This document shows, in pieces, positions 48,288-57,566 of a stretch of 64,000 nucleotides of DNA. The notes under the pieces were generated by a model that saw only the letters and a program-made list of their open reading frames with translations, was not told the DNA's origin and searched no databases. The position numbers and the translations under genes were made by a program. The stretch's first letter is position 1, and the number at the start of each line of letters is the position of its first letter. The DNA comes from an uncultured Pelagibacteraceae bacterium (GTDB lineage: Bacteria > Pseudomonadota > Alphaproteobacteria > Pelagibacterales > Pelagibacteraceae): contig CACJVT010000005.1 in assembly GCA_902596925.1 (NCBI GenBank), positions 28,984 through 92,983 of the forward strand, given 5' to 3'.

Positions 48288-49977
48288 AACTAGCTAACCA
48301 TTTTTTCTCTTTTTTATTAAGAAAGGGTGATAATTTGTAATAAACTTCTAGATGATAATTAAAGATGTAATCTTTTTCTTTTTTTGTTAACAGTTCAAAA
48401 TTGATTAAATCTTTTTCTATTGGCGCTAAAGTAAGATTCTTAAAAATTAAATTATTGCCAACTTTTTTTGCGTATATTAAATTTTCAATTCTTATTCCAA
48501 ATTTACCTTGCCTGTAATAACCAGGTTCGTTACTTAATATCATACCACTTTGAATTTTAACTGAATTTTGTTTAGAGATAGCTTGTGGACCTTCGTGAAC
48601 ATTTAAGAAAAAGCCGACACCATGACCAGTACCATGGTTATAATCTAGACCTTTTTTCTTTAAAAACTTTCTTGCTTCAATATCTATTAATTTTCCAGTT
48701 TTTTTTTTATTAAGATTAGTTTGGACAACAGCTATGTGTCCTTTCAAAACATTCGTGAAAATATTTTGTATTTCTTGATTTTGTTTTGAGAAACAGATAG
48801 TTCTTGTAACATCTGTTGTACCAAATTCATATTGTCCACCAGAGTCACATAAAAATATTTCATTTTTTTTTAATAATTTTGTGTTATTTTTATTTGCTCT
48901 ATAATGCACTATCGCCCCATTTTTTCCACTACCAGCTATAGTATTAAAACTTGGGAATAAATATTTTGGATTTTGTTTCCTAAAGTACTCCAGTTTATTT
49001 TGAGCATCTACCTCAGTAATATTTAATTTTTTTTTTTGTTTTAACCAAAAAATAAACTTTGTAAGTGCAACCCCATCAATTAAATGTGCATTAATCATAT
49101 TGTCAAGCTCAATTTTGTTTTTAATTGATTTTAAAAAATAAGTTGGATCTTCATTTTTAATTATCTTTAACTTTTTTGCTAAGATTTTTTCAAAATATAT
49201 AGAGCATGTTTTTTTATCTATCAGAATATTTCCACTTTTTAATTTTTTTAAAAAATTTGTTACATCCTTTGGATCAATAATTTCATTTTTTTTTATTTTT
49301 CTCTCTTTTAAAATATTTTTCATTTTTTTTTTATTAACAATTAGATAAGTTTCTTTTTTTTTACTTATTAATAAATGACAATTTGGTATTGGACTTGAGG
49401 GACTATCATATCCTCTAATATTAAGTAACCACGCTACATTTTCTGGAGCAGAGATAAATATGTAATCCAATCTATTTATTCTTAAAAATTTTATTATTTT
49501 ATTTATTTTTCTAGAATAATTTTCACCTACAACTTTTTCATCAAGAGAGTAAAAAGGTCTTGATTTTTTATCTTTTATTTTAAAAAAATTATCTATTAGA
49601 TTTTCATTTATAATTGTTACTCTGTTATTCTTTAAAAAAAAATTTTTAATTTGATCCGATGTAAATAATTTTGGATCTATTCCTAAATTCAATTTTTTTG
49701 ATAATTTTGTATTTATAATTTTTTTATAATCAATTATTCTAAAATTTTTACTACTCTCAATTTTTGCTTGAATAGTGTATCTACCATCAACAAATAAATA
49801 GTTTTTTTTCTTTAAAATAATCGCGTACCCAGCAGAACCTGTAAAATTAGATATGAATTTAAGCCGATCTTTATTTGTATGTTCCGAAAAGAATTCATCA
49901 TTTTTAGGAATGACGTAACCATCAATATTGTAATTTTTAAATTGTTCTCTTAGTTTTTGAATATTTTTACTTATCAT
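48280..49977 (-). CDS. pepP: Xaa-Pro aminopeptidase (M24B family)
   Basis: A 565-residue metallopeptidase releasing N-terminal residues before proline. Two creatinase-type N-terminal domains precede a pita-bread domain. The dinuclear metal site is visible: Asp in LCDSGGQYEFGTTDVTR (both Asp), His in GTGHGVGFFLNVHEGP, Glu in LSNEPGYY and Glu in GIRIENL. The long form with an extra C-terminal domain resembles eukaryotic XPNPEP1. It overlaps uvrD by 4 bases. Confidence 0.9.
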   Translation of the reverse strand: MISKNIQKLREQFKNYNIDGYVIPKNDEFFSEHTNKDRLKFISNFTGSAGYAIILKKKNYLFVDGRYTIQAKIESSKNFRIIDYKKIINTKLSKKLNLGIDPKLFTSDQIKNFFLKNNRVTIINENLIDNFFKIKDKKSRPFYSLDEKVVGENYSRKINKIIKFLRINRLDYIFISAPENVAWLLNIRGYDSPSSPIPNCHLLISKKKETYLIVNKKKMKNILKERKIKKNEIIDPKDVTNFLKKLKSGNILIDKKTCSIYFEKILAKKLKIIKNEDPTYFLKSIKNKIELDNMINAHLIDGVALTKFIFWLKQKKKLNITEVDAQNKLEYFRKQNPKYLFPSFNTIAGSGKNGAIVHYRANKNNTKLLKKNEIFLCDSGGQYEFGTTDVTRTICFSKQNQEIQNIFTNVLKGHIAVVQTNLNKKKTGKLIDIEARKFLKKKGLDYNHGTGHGVGFFLNVHEGPQAISKQNSVKIQSGMILSNEPGYYRQGKFGIRIENLIYAKKVGNNLIFKNLTLAPIEKDLINFELLTKKEKDYIFNYHLEVYYKLSPFLNKKEKKWLASFI

Positions 49978-52010
49978 TTAATTCTTTTTTGATATCTAAT
50001 CCATCCAGGACTTCTTTTGGAGTCATTATCTAGTTCAAGATCCTGATTAAATTCAAATTCATCAAATGTCTCGTTACCCTCATCATAAAAGGAGTTTTTT
50101 TCTAAATTTTCCTCTGGAAGTTCATCTATAAATCTTGATGCCATACTATCGATCCAATCACCTTGGTAAAATCTATTCATTGAAAAAGAAATAATCGCTT
50201 TTTTTTTTGCTCTGGTAATACCAACATAAGCTAATCTTCTTTCCTCTTCTAAACCATCATGACCCTTTTCTTCAATTGATTTTTGGTGAGGAAATAATCC
50301 TTCTTCCCATCCAGGTAAAAAGACAATATCAAACTCTAGGCCCTTAGCTGCGTGCATTGTCATCATATTAATCTTTTCACCTTCCCAATCTTGATCAATT
50401 GATGTTGCAAGAGAAACATGATCCAAAAAACTTTCTAAATTATCAAATTCTTTCATTGCACTTAATAATTCTTTTATATTTTCTAAACGATTTTCATTCT
50501 CAAGATCTTTTTTATTTTTTAACATCGCAGAATAACCAGACTCATCCAAAATAATTTGTAGTAACTTTACATGACCAAATTTTTTTACCTTTAGATCATT
50601 TCTCCATTTCAACACTAAATCTAAGAAAAAGTTTAGGCCTAATTTTGCCTTTGGTTTTATCAAATTTTCGATAATCATTTTTCTTGAAGAGGCTTCTAAA
50701 CTAATTTTATTTTTTTTCGAATATTCATGTATATTTTTAATAGTGTTTTCTCCAATTGATCTTTTAGGATTATTAACTATTCTTTCAAAAGCTAAATCAT
50801 CTTGTTCTTGATAAATTAATCTTAAATATGCAACACAATCTTTAATTTCAGCTCTTTCATAAAATTTTATTCCACCTAAAATTCTATAAGGTAAACCAAT
50901 TTTTAAAAATCTTTCTTCAAATTCTCTGGTTTGAAAAATTGCTCTTACTAAAATTGCAACATTATTAAGTGAAAAATCTTTTTTAATTTTTTCTATTATA
51001 TCTGACACACCTATCGCTTCATCTTTTCCATTTTTGAAACAATTTAAATTAATTAAATCACCTTCTTCCATTGTTGACTTTAATGTTTTACCAACCCTTT
51101 TTTGATTATTTGAAATTAAAGAAGAGGCAGCTTTTAGGATATTTTCTGTAGATCTATAATTTTGCTCGAGTCTAATTACTTTTGTATCGTTATAAATTTT
51201 ATCAAATTCTAAAAAATTTTTTATCTCCGCACCTCTCCAACTATAAATTGATTGGTCATCATCACCCACACAGCAAATATTTTTATTTTTCTCTGCTAAG
51301 AGATTTAGCCATTTGCTTTGTATAAAATTAGTATCTTGATATTCATCCACTAGAATATATTTAAAATTTTTAGAGTAAATTTTTCTTATATCTTCGTTTT
51401 TCTCTAAAATTTTGACTGAATGTAAAATTAAATCTCCAAAATCACAGGCATTTAATTCAATTAGTTTTTGTTGGTAGATTTTATAGACTGGTAATATAGT
51501 TTTTTCATAAATATCTTTAATATTTATTTTTACCTCATTGGGGTATAGACCTTTATTTTTCCATCTATCTATTATTGCTATTACATATCTTGGAGAGAGC
51601 TGTTTAACATCAATATTCTCGGCTTTACAAATATTTTTAATAAGCCTGATTTGATCATCAGTATCGACAATTGTGAAATTAGATTTTAAATTAACTGCAG
51701 ATGCATGTTTTCTCAGAAGTTTAGCACAAATAGAGTGGAAGGTTCCAAGCCAGGATAGTCCAACTGCTGATGACCCTAGAATTTTACTTACTCTGTTGTG
51801 CATTTCTTTCGCAGCTTTATTAGTGAATGTAACTGCAAGGATTTGATTTGGAAAAGCTTTCTTATTTTTTATAATATGAGCTATTCTGCTAGTTAAGACT
51901 TTGGTTTTGCCAGAACCAGCACCGGCTACAATCAACAATGGTCCGTCTAAGGATAATACCGCCTCTTTTTGTGCTTCATTAAGATTATTTAAATAATCAG
52001 AGTTTACCAT
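49974..52010 (-). CDS. uvrD: ATP-dependent DNA helicase UvrD/PcrA
   Basis: A superfamily 1 3'-5' helicase of 678 residues. Motifs are the Q-motif LNEAQKEAV, Walker A VAGAGSGKTK near 32, Ia TFTNKAAKEM, II DEYQDTN, III DDDQSIYSWRGA, IV RLEQNYRS, V TMHAAKGLEFD and VI EERRLAYVGITRAKK. It would act in mismatch and excision repair, removing the UvrC-incised oligonucleotide. It is intact, unlike uvrC. Its partner uvrA is not in this window. Confidence 0.94.
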   Translation of the reverse strand: MVNSDYLNNLNEAQKEAVLSLDGPLLIVAGAGSGKTKVLTSRIAHIIKNKKAFPNQILAVTFTNKAAKEMHNRVSKILGSSAVGLSWLGTFHSICAKLLRKHASAVNLKSNFTIVDTDDQIRLIKNICKAENIDVKQLSPRYVIAIIDRWKNKGLYPNEVKINIKDIYEKTILPVYKIYQQKLIELNACDFGDLILHSVKILEKNEDIRKIYSKNFKYILVDEYQDTNFIQSKWLNLLAEKNKNICCVGDDDQSIYSWRGAEIKNFLEFDKIYNDTKVIRLEQNYRSTENILKAASSLISNNQKRVGKTLKSTMEEGDLINLNCFKNGKDEAIGVSDIIEKIKKDFSLNNVAILVRAIFQTREFEERFLKIGLPYRILGGIKFYERAEIKDCVAYLRLIYQEQDDLAFERIVNNPKRSIGENTIKNIHEYSKKNKISLEASSRKMIIENLIKPKAKLGLNFFLDLVLKWRNDLKVKKFGHVKLLQIILDESGYSAMLKNKKDLENENRLENIKELLSAMKEFDNLESFLDHVSLATSIDQDWEGEKINMMTMHAAKGLEFDIVFLPGWEEGLFPHQKSIEEKGHDGLEEERRLAYVGITRAKKKAIISFSMNRFYQGDWIDSMASRFIDELPEENLEKNSFYDEGNETFDEFEFNQDLELDNDSKRSPGWIRYQKRIK

Positions 52011-52042
52011 TTGAGTAATTTTATTATAAGTTTAAAAAAATT

Positions 52043-53626
52043 ATGTTTAATTTAAATTTATTTAAAAAAAAATTTCGAAAATTATTATTATCAATAAATA
52101 AGATTATAGGAAGTTTTTTTGATGAATTGAGTAGGTCAAAATATACAAAAAACAAGCAAGCACCTATTAAAAAAAAATTTATTCATTTAGATCAAAAAAT
52201 TGAAAGTTTTTTCAATAAATTTAAAGAGTTTAAAAAATTCAATCAGAGCAAGAAAATATTAAATGTTTTTGAGTACAAAAAATCATTAATTTTAGTAATA
52301 ATTTTCTTATTCTCCTCAACTTACTTTATCTTGCCCTCTTTTTATAACAAAAACCAAATAGAAAAATTATTAAAAAATCAAATATCAGATAAATATGAAA
52401 TAGATGTAAGCTTTAATGAAACCATTGGTTATAGTTTGTTGCCTAAACCTTTTTTTTATACAAAAAATTTAGGTATAATTCATAAGGAAAAAATTTTAGC
52501 TAATTCAGATTATGTAAAATTTTATATTTCGTTATCAAATCTTTTCTCTATAAAAAAAATTAAGATTCAAGATATAGTATTTAAGAATACAGAATTTCAA
52601 GTTCATTCAGAAAATATTAATTTTTTCAAAAAAACTCTCAATAACCCAGAAAAAGTAAACAAAGTTTTTTTTAAAAAATCTAAGTTTTTTTATAAAAATA
52701 AGGAGGAAGAACTATTGTTTCTATCAAAGATAGACAATTTAAAATTTTTCTATGATGATAAAAATGAGTCACAAAAAGTTAAATCAACTTTTGAAATTTT
52801 CAATATTCCATTTAAATTAGATATTTCCAAAAATATCAATAGTGAAAATAAAAATTTAAAATTGTTATCAAAAAAAATTCGATTAAATATTGAAACTTCA
52901 ATTGAACACAGCAATTCTGAAATTAGTGGTTTTTTTATTTTAGAATTGTTAAGCAAAAATAGTTTATTTAATTACACTATAAAAGAAAATGCTCTTATTT
53001 TTTCATCAAAAGATAAAAATATTAATGGAGAATTAAATTTTAAACCATTTTACTTTTCATCTAACTTAAACTTTGATTACATAAACCAAAGAAAAATATT
53101 TCAAAGAGAGTCTTTGTTATTAGATTTATTTAATTCTGAATTGTTAAATAACTCAAATTTAAGCGCAATTATAAATATCTTTATAAAAAAGATTGATAAA
53201 TTTGAGTATTTAGAAGATTACGCCTTTAAATTAGAATTTGATGACGGAAGAATTTTCATTAATGATTTTGATACTAAATGGAATAACTCAGTTTCAATAA
53301 ATTCAAATGATATTGAATTTATAAACAACGAAGATGGAAAAAGATTGATTGGTGAAATTTTGTTTAATTTTAATGATATAGAAAGATTTTTTAGATATTT
53401 TCAGATAAAAAGAAATTATAGAAATGTCTTTGATCAAATTAAAGCTGATATTAATTATGATTTTGAATCAAATAAATTAATTATAAATAATTTAAAAATA
53501 GATAACAAATCATACCAGAGTCTTGATGAAATGATAGAGAGTGTTAATAAAGTAGATAAGAATTTATTTAATAAAGTTATATTTAGAAATTTTGTTAAAG
53601 AATTTTTTCAAGTTTATGCAGGATAA
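52043..53626 (+). CDS. AsmA-like membrane-anchored protein
   Basis: A 527-residue protein with a lysine-rich N-terminal region of about 80 residues, one TM helix (LILVIIFLFSSTYFILPSF, about 81-99) and a large periplasmic beta-rich part. The segment EIDVSFNETIGYSLLPKPFFYTKN has the pattern of the AsmA N-terminal repeat, where 'G...l.LlP.P.l...n' recurs. AsmA proteins are linked to outer-membrane lipid transport and assembly. The long cytoplasmic extension is unusual, as AsmA proteins normally start with the TM helix. Divergent from uvrD and convergent with fumC, overlapping by 13 bases. Confidence 0.6.
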   Translation: MFNLNLFKKKFRKLLLSINKIIGSFFDELSRSKYTKNKQAPIKKKFIHLDQKIESFFNKFKEFKKFNQSKKILNVFEYKKSLILVIIFLFSSTYFILPSFYNKNQIEKLLKNQISDKYEIDVSFNETIGYSLLPKPFFYTKNLGIIHKEKILANSDYVKFYISLSNLFSIKKIKIQDIVFKNTEFQVHSENINFFKKTLNNPEKVNKVFFKKSKFFYKNKEEELLFLSKIDNLKFFYDDKNESQKVKSTFEIFNIPFKLDISKNINSENKNLKLLSKKIRLNIETSIEHSNSEISGFFILELLSKNSLFNYTIKENALIFSSKDKNINGELNFKPFYFSSNLNFDYINQRKIFQRESLLLDLFNSELLNNSNLSAIINIFIKKIDKFEYLEDYAFKLEFDDGRIFINDFDTKWNNSVSINSNDIEFINNEDGKRLIGEILFNFNDIERFFRYFQIKRNYRNVFDQIKADINYDFESNKLIINNLKIDNKSYQSLDEMIESVNKVDKNLFNKVIFRNFVKEFFQVYAG

Positions 53627-55002
53627 ATCATTTTTTTTGGATCAACAATTTTATCATAATCCTTTTCATTAATTAGTTTTGATCTTATTGCCTCATGTTT
53701 CAAAGTAGTTTTATTTTTTAGTGCTGATTTTGCAATTTTTGCACAATTATCATATCCGATATGAGGCGCGAGAGCCGTAATCAACATCAAGGAATTATCT
53801 AAATATTCTTTGATTTTAATTTTGTCTGCCTTTAATCCTTTAATACAATAAAGTGAAAAATTTTTAACACTGTCTGCTAATAAATTAATTGACTGAAGGA
53901 TGTTATGGGCAATTAAAGGTTTGAAAACATTTAATTCAAAATGTCCGTGAGAGCCAGCCATGGTAATTCCGTTATGATTACCAATAACTTTTACACAAAC
54001 CATTGTGACTGCTTCTGACTGTGTTGGATTTACTTTACCAGGCATAATTGAAGAACCTGGCTCATTAGCTGGTAAGATTAACTCTCCATAACCAGCTCTG
54101 GGCCCTGAACCCAGAAATCTTATATCGTTAGCTATTTTCATTAAGCTTACAGCTGTAGTATTTAAAGTTCCAGAAAAATTAACAATTTCATCGTGGGCTG
54201 CAAGAGCTGCAAATTTATTTTTTGTTGGTTTGAAGGGTAGTTTTGTAATCTTTTTTATTTCATTGATTACTTTTTTATCAAAGTTTTTTTTACTATTAAT
54301 GCCGGTGCCAACAGCTGTACCACCCTGTGCTAGACAGTAAATTTCCTTTAAAGCTTCATTTATTCTTTTAATACAATCTTCAATTTGAGATTGATAGCCT
54401 GAAAATTCTTGGCCTAAAGAAAGTGGAGTTGCATCTTGCAAATGTGTTCTTCCAACTTTAACAATACTCTTAAAAACAGATGTTTTTTTCTTAAGTTCTT
54501 TATTTAATAAGTTAAGAGATGGCAACAATTTATTTTTTGTTTCAATTGCTATTGCAATATGCATTGCAGTAGGGAATACATCATTGGTTGACTGAGATTT
54601 ATTAACGTGATCATTTGGGTGAACTGGTTTTTTTGAGCCCTTTTTACCACCTAATATTTCTATAGCTCTATTAGATATTACTTCATTTACATTCATGTTA
54701 GTCTGTGTGCCTGATCCTGTTTGCCAAACTTTTAATGGAAAGTGATCATCAAGTTTACCTTTAATTACTTCATTTGATGCAGAAATAATTGCTTTTGAAA
54801 TTTTAGGTAAAATCTGCCTTTCTTTTAAATGCACTATTGCTGCACTTTTTTTTATAATAGCTATAGATTTAATTAAAACAGGTCTAACTAAAAAGTCACC
54901 TATATCAAAATATTTTTTTGATCTTTGTGTTGAGGCTCCCCAGTATTTATCATTTGGTACATTAATTGAGCCAATACTGTCGAATTCTTTTCTAAATCTC
55001 AT
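53614..55002 (-). CDS. fumC: Fumarate hydratase, class II
   Basis: It converts fumarate to malate in the TCA cycle. About 462 residues from the ATG at 55002 (MRFRKEFDSIG), the start matching the family; an ATG six codons upstream lies next to a TATTAT that may be the -10. Motifs are GSGTQTNMNVNEV, SQSTNDVFPTAMH, VGRTHLQDATP, GGTAVGTGIN and the superfamily signature GSSIMPGKVNPTQSE. Argininosuccinate lyase and aspartase are excluded by these motifs. Confidence 0.95.
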   Translation of the reverse strand: MRFRKEFDSIGSINVPNDKYWGASTQRSKKYFDIGDFLVRPVLIKSIAIIKKSAAIVHLKERQILPKISKAIISASNEVIKGKLDDHFPLKVWQTGSGTQTNMNVNEVISNRAIEILGGKKGSKKPVHPNDHVNKSQSTNDVFPTAMHIAIAIETKNKLLPSLNLLNKELKKKTSVFKSIVKVGRTHLQDATPLSLGQEFSGYQSQIEDCIKRINEALKEIYCLAQGGTAVGTGINSKKNFDKKVINEIKKITKLPFKPTKNKFAALAAHDEIVNFSGTLNTTAVSLMKIANDIRFLGSGPRAGYGELILPANEPGSSIMPGKVNPTQSEAVTMVCVKVIGNHNGITMAGSHGHFELNVFKPLIAHNILQSINLLADSVKNFSLYCIKGLKADKIKIKEYLDNSLMLITALAPHIGYDNCAKIAKSALKNKTTLKHEAIRSKLINEKDYDKIVDPKKMIYPA

Positions 55003-55054
55003 TGATAGATTAATATACATATATAATAAAAACAGAATAACTTATAGGAGCAAA

Positions 55055-55426
55055 ATGACTAATTTTGATAAAGTTGGTGTATTTATGAAAACATTTGGCC
55101 AAGAGGTTAAAGAAAAACCTTCATTTAGTTCTGATAAAATTAATCAATTAAGAATTAGCTTAATTAAAGAAGAATTAGATGAATTAAAAGAAGCAATGGA
55201 TAGTAGAGATCTGTTAGAGGTTGCAGATGCTTTAACTGATTTATTATACGTAACTTATGGAGCAGGTCATGCTTTTGGTATTGATTTAGATAAATGCTTT
55301 GAAGAAGTTCAAAACTCAAACATGAGTAAATTAGGTGATGATGGTAAGCCAATTTACAATAAATTTGGAAAAGTTATGAAAGGACCAAATTATTTTAAAC
55401 CCAACTTAATCAAGTATATAAAATAA
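55055..55426 (+). CDS. MazG-like all-alpha NTP pyrophosphohydrolase family protein
   Basis: A 123-residue protein with the metal-binding helices of the all-alpha NTP-PPase superfamily: KEELDELKEA (ExxE) near 43 and EVADALTDLLYV (ExxD) near 55. These match small MazG-like and PRA-PH-like enzymes that hydrolyse NTPs or similar substrates. The C-terminal NMSKLGDDGKPIYNKFGKVMKGPNY (split as SKLGDDGKPIY and GKVMKGPNYF) is typical of a phage/bacterial 'HisE-like' subgroup. Preceded by AGGAG. The physiological substrate is unknown; it may clean up nucleotides, and thyX lies nearby. Confidence 0.72.
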   Translation: MTNFDKVGVFMKTFGQEVKEKPSFSSDKINQLRISLIKEELDELKEAMDSRDLLEVADALTDLLYVTYGAGHAFGIDLDKCFEEVQNSNMSKLGDDGKPIYNKFGKVMKGPNYFKPNLIKYIK

Positions 55427-55458
55427 TATTATATTATAAAAATAATATTATATTATAA
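55421..55458. repeat. Perfect 19-bp tandem duplication
   Basis: AAATAATATTATATTATAA occurs twice in direct succession, at 55421-55439 and 55440-55458. The first copy contains the stop codon of the MazG-like gene and the second abuts the 3' end of ssrA. The unit is nearly self-complementary. Confidence 0.9.
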
Positions 55459-55722
55459 AAGGGGGCGTTCTGTTGCCAGGTGCCCCAGACCCCGTCTACT
55501 TAATTAACAAATTTAATTAAGCAGCAAGTGCGTAACTTTCGTTAGCAATTATAAATTAGCCCTTTACGGAGGAACAATTCCGAACGAAAGAATAGCCTTT
55601 AGTCACTCGTCGAATCTAGTTCACCCCCATAAGTTGTAAATGGTGGAGGTGGTGGGTACTGCCCCCACGTCCGCAATGGTTATTACGAAATTCGTTTATC
55701 GTCATAGTTGGAAATCCAACTT
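55459..55722 (-). ncRNA. ssrA: tmRNA, circularly permuted two-piece alphaproteobacterial type
   Basis: It rescues stalled ribosomes. On the minus strand the acceptor piece comes first: from about 55720 to the encoded CCA ending at 55641, with 3' arm CACCTCC. A 12-nt connecting segment follows. The coding piece starts at 55628 with GGGGGTGAACTAGATTCGAC. Its 5' GGGGGTG pairs with the CACCTCC arm (one G-U), which proves the permutation. The tag frame at 55546-55517 is GCT AAC GAA AGT TAC GCA CTT GCT GCT TAA, giving ANESYALAA. A GGGGC/GCCCC hairpin followed by TTTT closes the gene near 55459. The acceptor T-loop reads GGCAGTA. The ends are approximate. Confidence 0.92.
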
Positions 55723-55726
55723 TAAT

Positions 55727-55754
55727 AATATAAAAGGAAATTCGAGAGATTCAA
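55727..55754 (-). promoter_or_regulatory. Putative promoter of ssrA
   Basis: On the minus strand TTGAAT (55754-55749) and TATATT (55732-55727) are spaced by 16 bp, with a start predicted about 7 bases on, at the 5' end of the acceptor piece. It lies just upstream of the thyX ATG. Confidence 0.5.
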
Positions 55755-55762
55755 TAACATTC

Positions 55763-56710
55763 ATGAAATTAACTAAAGAACAACAAGAAGATATAAAAAA
55801 TCAGCAATCACAGAGCAATTCAACAAAAAGAGTTACTTCACCTGAATTAGAAAAAATTCTTTATGAAGCTTTGCCTGCACTTGACCATGGTTTTATAAGA
55901 GTTGTTGATTATATGGGAGATGATACTTCAATCGTTCAATCAGCTAGAGTTTCTTATGGCAAAGGTACAAAAAAAGTTTCTACTGATGCAGGATTAATAA
56001 AATACCTTATGCGTCATTGGCATAGCACCCCATTCGAGATGTGTGAAATTAAATATCATATTAAACTACCAATTTTTATTGCTCGTCAATGGATTAGACA
56101 TAGGACTGCGAATGTAAATGAATATTCTGCAAGGTATTCAATTTTAGATAAAGAATTTTACTTACCAACAAAAGAAAATCTTGCAGCTCAATCGACATCT
56201 AATAGACAAGGTAGAGGAGATGTTCTCGAAGGAGAGCAAGCAAACGAAGTTTTGGATCTTTTAAAGAACGATGCAGAAAGAACATATGCTAACTATGAAA
56301 CGATGCTCAACGAAAGATATGATGGTTCTACTATTGATGAAAATAAAAAGGGTTTGGCAAGAGAGCTTGCAAGAATGAACTTAACATTAAATACCTATAC
56401 TCAATGGTATTGGAAAACAGATTTATTAAATCTTATGAATTTTTTAAGACTAAGAGCAGATCATCATGCACAATACGAGATTAGAGTTTATGCAGATATA
56501 ATGTTGGATACACTTAAAAAATGGGTTCCAATAACTTATGAGGCTTTTATGGATTATAGAGTTGGGGGAACTGAAGTTTCAGCAAAAGGAAAGATTATTA
56601 TTCAGAAACTTATAAAAGGTGAAAACATTTCTATGGAAGACTCTGGTTTATCTAAAAGGGAATGGAATGAACTTATGGAAGCTTTTGATCTTAAAGATAA
56701 GTTGATTTAA
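55763..56710 (+). CDS. thyX: Flavin-dependent thymidylate synthase
   Basis: It makes dTMP from dUMP with FAD and methylenetetrahydrofolate. The ATG at 55763 ([10 protein letters not shown]) gives 315 residues; an earlier in-frame start would place codons inside the ssrA acceptor domain and is rejected. The ThyX motif [11 protein letters not shown] (RHR-x7-S) is intact near residue 110, with [12 protein letters not shown] before it and [12 protein letters not shown] in the C-terminal half. The protein is longer than many ThyX, as in other alphaproteobacteria. It links to the folate genes seen at 7 kb. Confidence 0.95.
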   Translation: MKLTKEQQEDIKNQQSQSNSTKRVTSPELEKILYEALPALDHGFIRVVDYMGDDTSIVQSARVSYGKGTKKVSTDAGLIKYLMRHWHSTPFEMCEIKYHIKLPIFIARQWIRHRTANVNEYSARYSILDKEFYLPTKENLAAQSTSNRQGRGDVLEGEQANEVLDLLKNDAERTYANYETMLNERYDGSTIDENKKGLARELARMNLTLNTYTQWYWKTDLLNLMNFLRLRADHHAQYEIRVYADIMLDTLKKWVPITYEAFMDYRVGGTEVSAKGKIIIQKLIKGENISMEDSGLSKREWNELMEAFDLKDKLI

Positions 56711-57515
56711 TCTTATTTGCAAATTCTATATAAATCTTTGATATTTGGTTATTTGGATCTTCCTCAACAATTGGTTTGCCTTTATCACCTGATGTGCCAA
56801 CTTCAGGATTAATTGGAATTTCTCCTAAAAATTCTTTATTGAATTCATCAGCAGTTTTTTTCACTCCACCTTCTCCAAAAATATTATATCTCTTATTATC
56901 GTCTCCAACAAAGTAAGACATATTATCTACTAAACCTAAAATTTTTACACCAAGTTTATCAAACATTTTTATTCCTCTTTTTACATCCAGCAGAGCTATT
57001 TCTTGTGGAGTTGATACTATAATTGCACCATCCATTTTAATTTCTTGAGAAAAAGTAAGTTGAGTATCTCCAGTTCCAGGTGGCATATCAATAATTATAA
57101 AATCTAAATTTTTCCAATTAACTTTTTGTGTAAAGGTTCTAATTGCGCTAGTCACCATTGGTCCTCGCCAAATCATAGGTGTTTGTTGATCGGCTAAGAA
57201 ACCAATAGACATGCATTGAATATTGTATTTATTTATAGGTTCTAATTTTTCTCCATCACTTTTAGGTTTTTCAACAATACCCAACATTTTTGGAATAGAC
57301 GGACCGTAAATGTCCGCATCCAATAATCCAACTTTACATCCAATGGTTTTAAGAGCTAAAGCCAAGTTTGTTGCAAAAGTGGATTTTCCAACACCTCCTT
57401 TTGCACTTGAAATTGCAATTGTAAACTTTGTGCCTTTAATTGGATTTTTCTCAGGCAATTTTCTACTCATTTTAGCTCTCATTGCGTCACTTAATTCTGG
57501 TTTTTCCTTTGGCAT
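56691..57515 (-). CDS. Mrp/NBP35-family P-loop ATPase (iron-sulfur carrier type), short form
   Basis: A 274-residue ATPase of the Mrp/ApbC/NBP35 group with the deviant Walker [12 protein letters not shown] near 33, [23 protein letters not shown] and VDNMSYF. Family members carry and deliver Fe-S clusters. Two things are missing: the N-terminal DUF59 domain found in most Mrp proteins, and the cysteine motif after NMSYF (usually CPxCG or CPDTG), which here reads [12 protein letters not shown]. Only two cysteines remain and they are far apart. So cluster binding by the usual route is doubtful. Convergent with thyX (20-base overlap). Confidence 0.85.
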   Translation of the reverse strand: MPKEKPELSDAMRAKMSRKLPEKNPIKGTKFTIAISSAKGGVGKSTFATNLALALKTIGCKVGLLDADIYGPSIPKMLGIVEKPKSDGEKLEPINKYNIQCMSIGFLADQQTPMIWRGPMVTSAIRTFTQKVNWKNLDFIIIDMPPGTGDTQLTFSQEIKMDGAIIVSTPQEIALLDVKRGIKMFDKLGVKILGLVDNMSYFVGDDNKRYNIFGEGGVKKTADEFNKEFLGEIPINPEVGTSGDKGKPIVEEDPNNQISKIYIEFANKIKSTYL

Positions 57516-57529
57516 TATTGGATCTTAAC

Positions 57530-57557
57530 TTGTTTTTCCTCATAAAGACATTATATA
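57530..57557 (+). promoter_or_regulatory. Putative promoter of hflK-hflC-degP
   Basis: TTGTTT at 57530-57535 and TATATA at 57552-57557 with a 16-bp spacer. The predicted start is within a few bases of the hflK ATG at 57567, so the mRNA may be nearly leaderless. Confidence 0.35.
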
Positions 57558-57566
57558 GATTGCCAT

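Noticed and set aside
55427..55470. CRISPR-like repeats
   Set aside because: Only two adjacent 19-bp copies without spacers; no cas genes in the window.
55640..55762. 41-codon upstream extension of thyX
   Set aside because: These codons would lie in the ssrA acceptor domain; the ATG at 55763 matches the family start.
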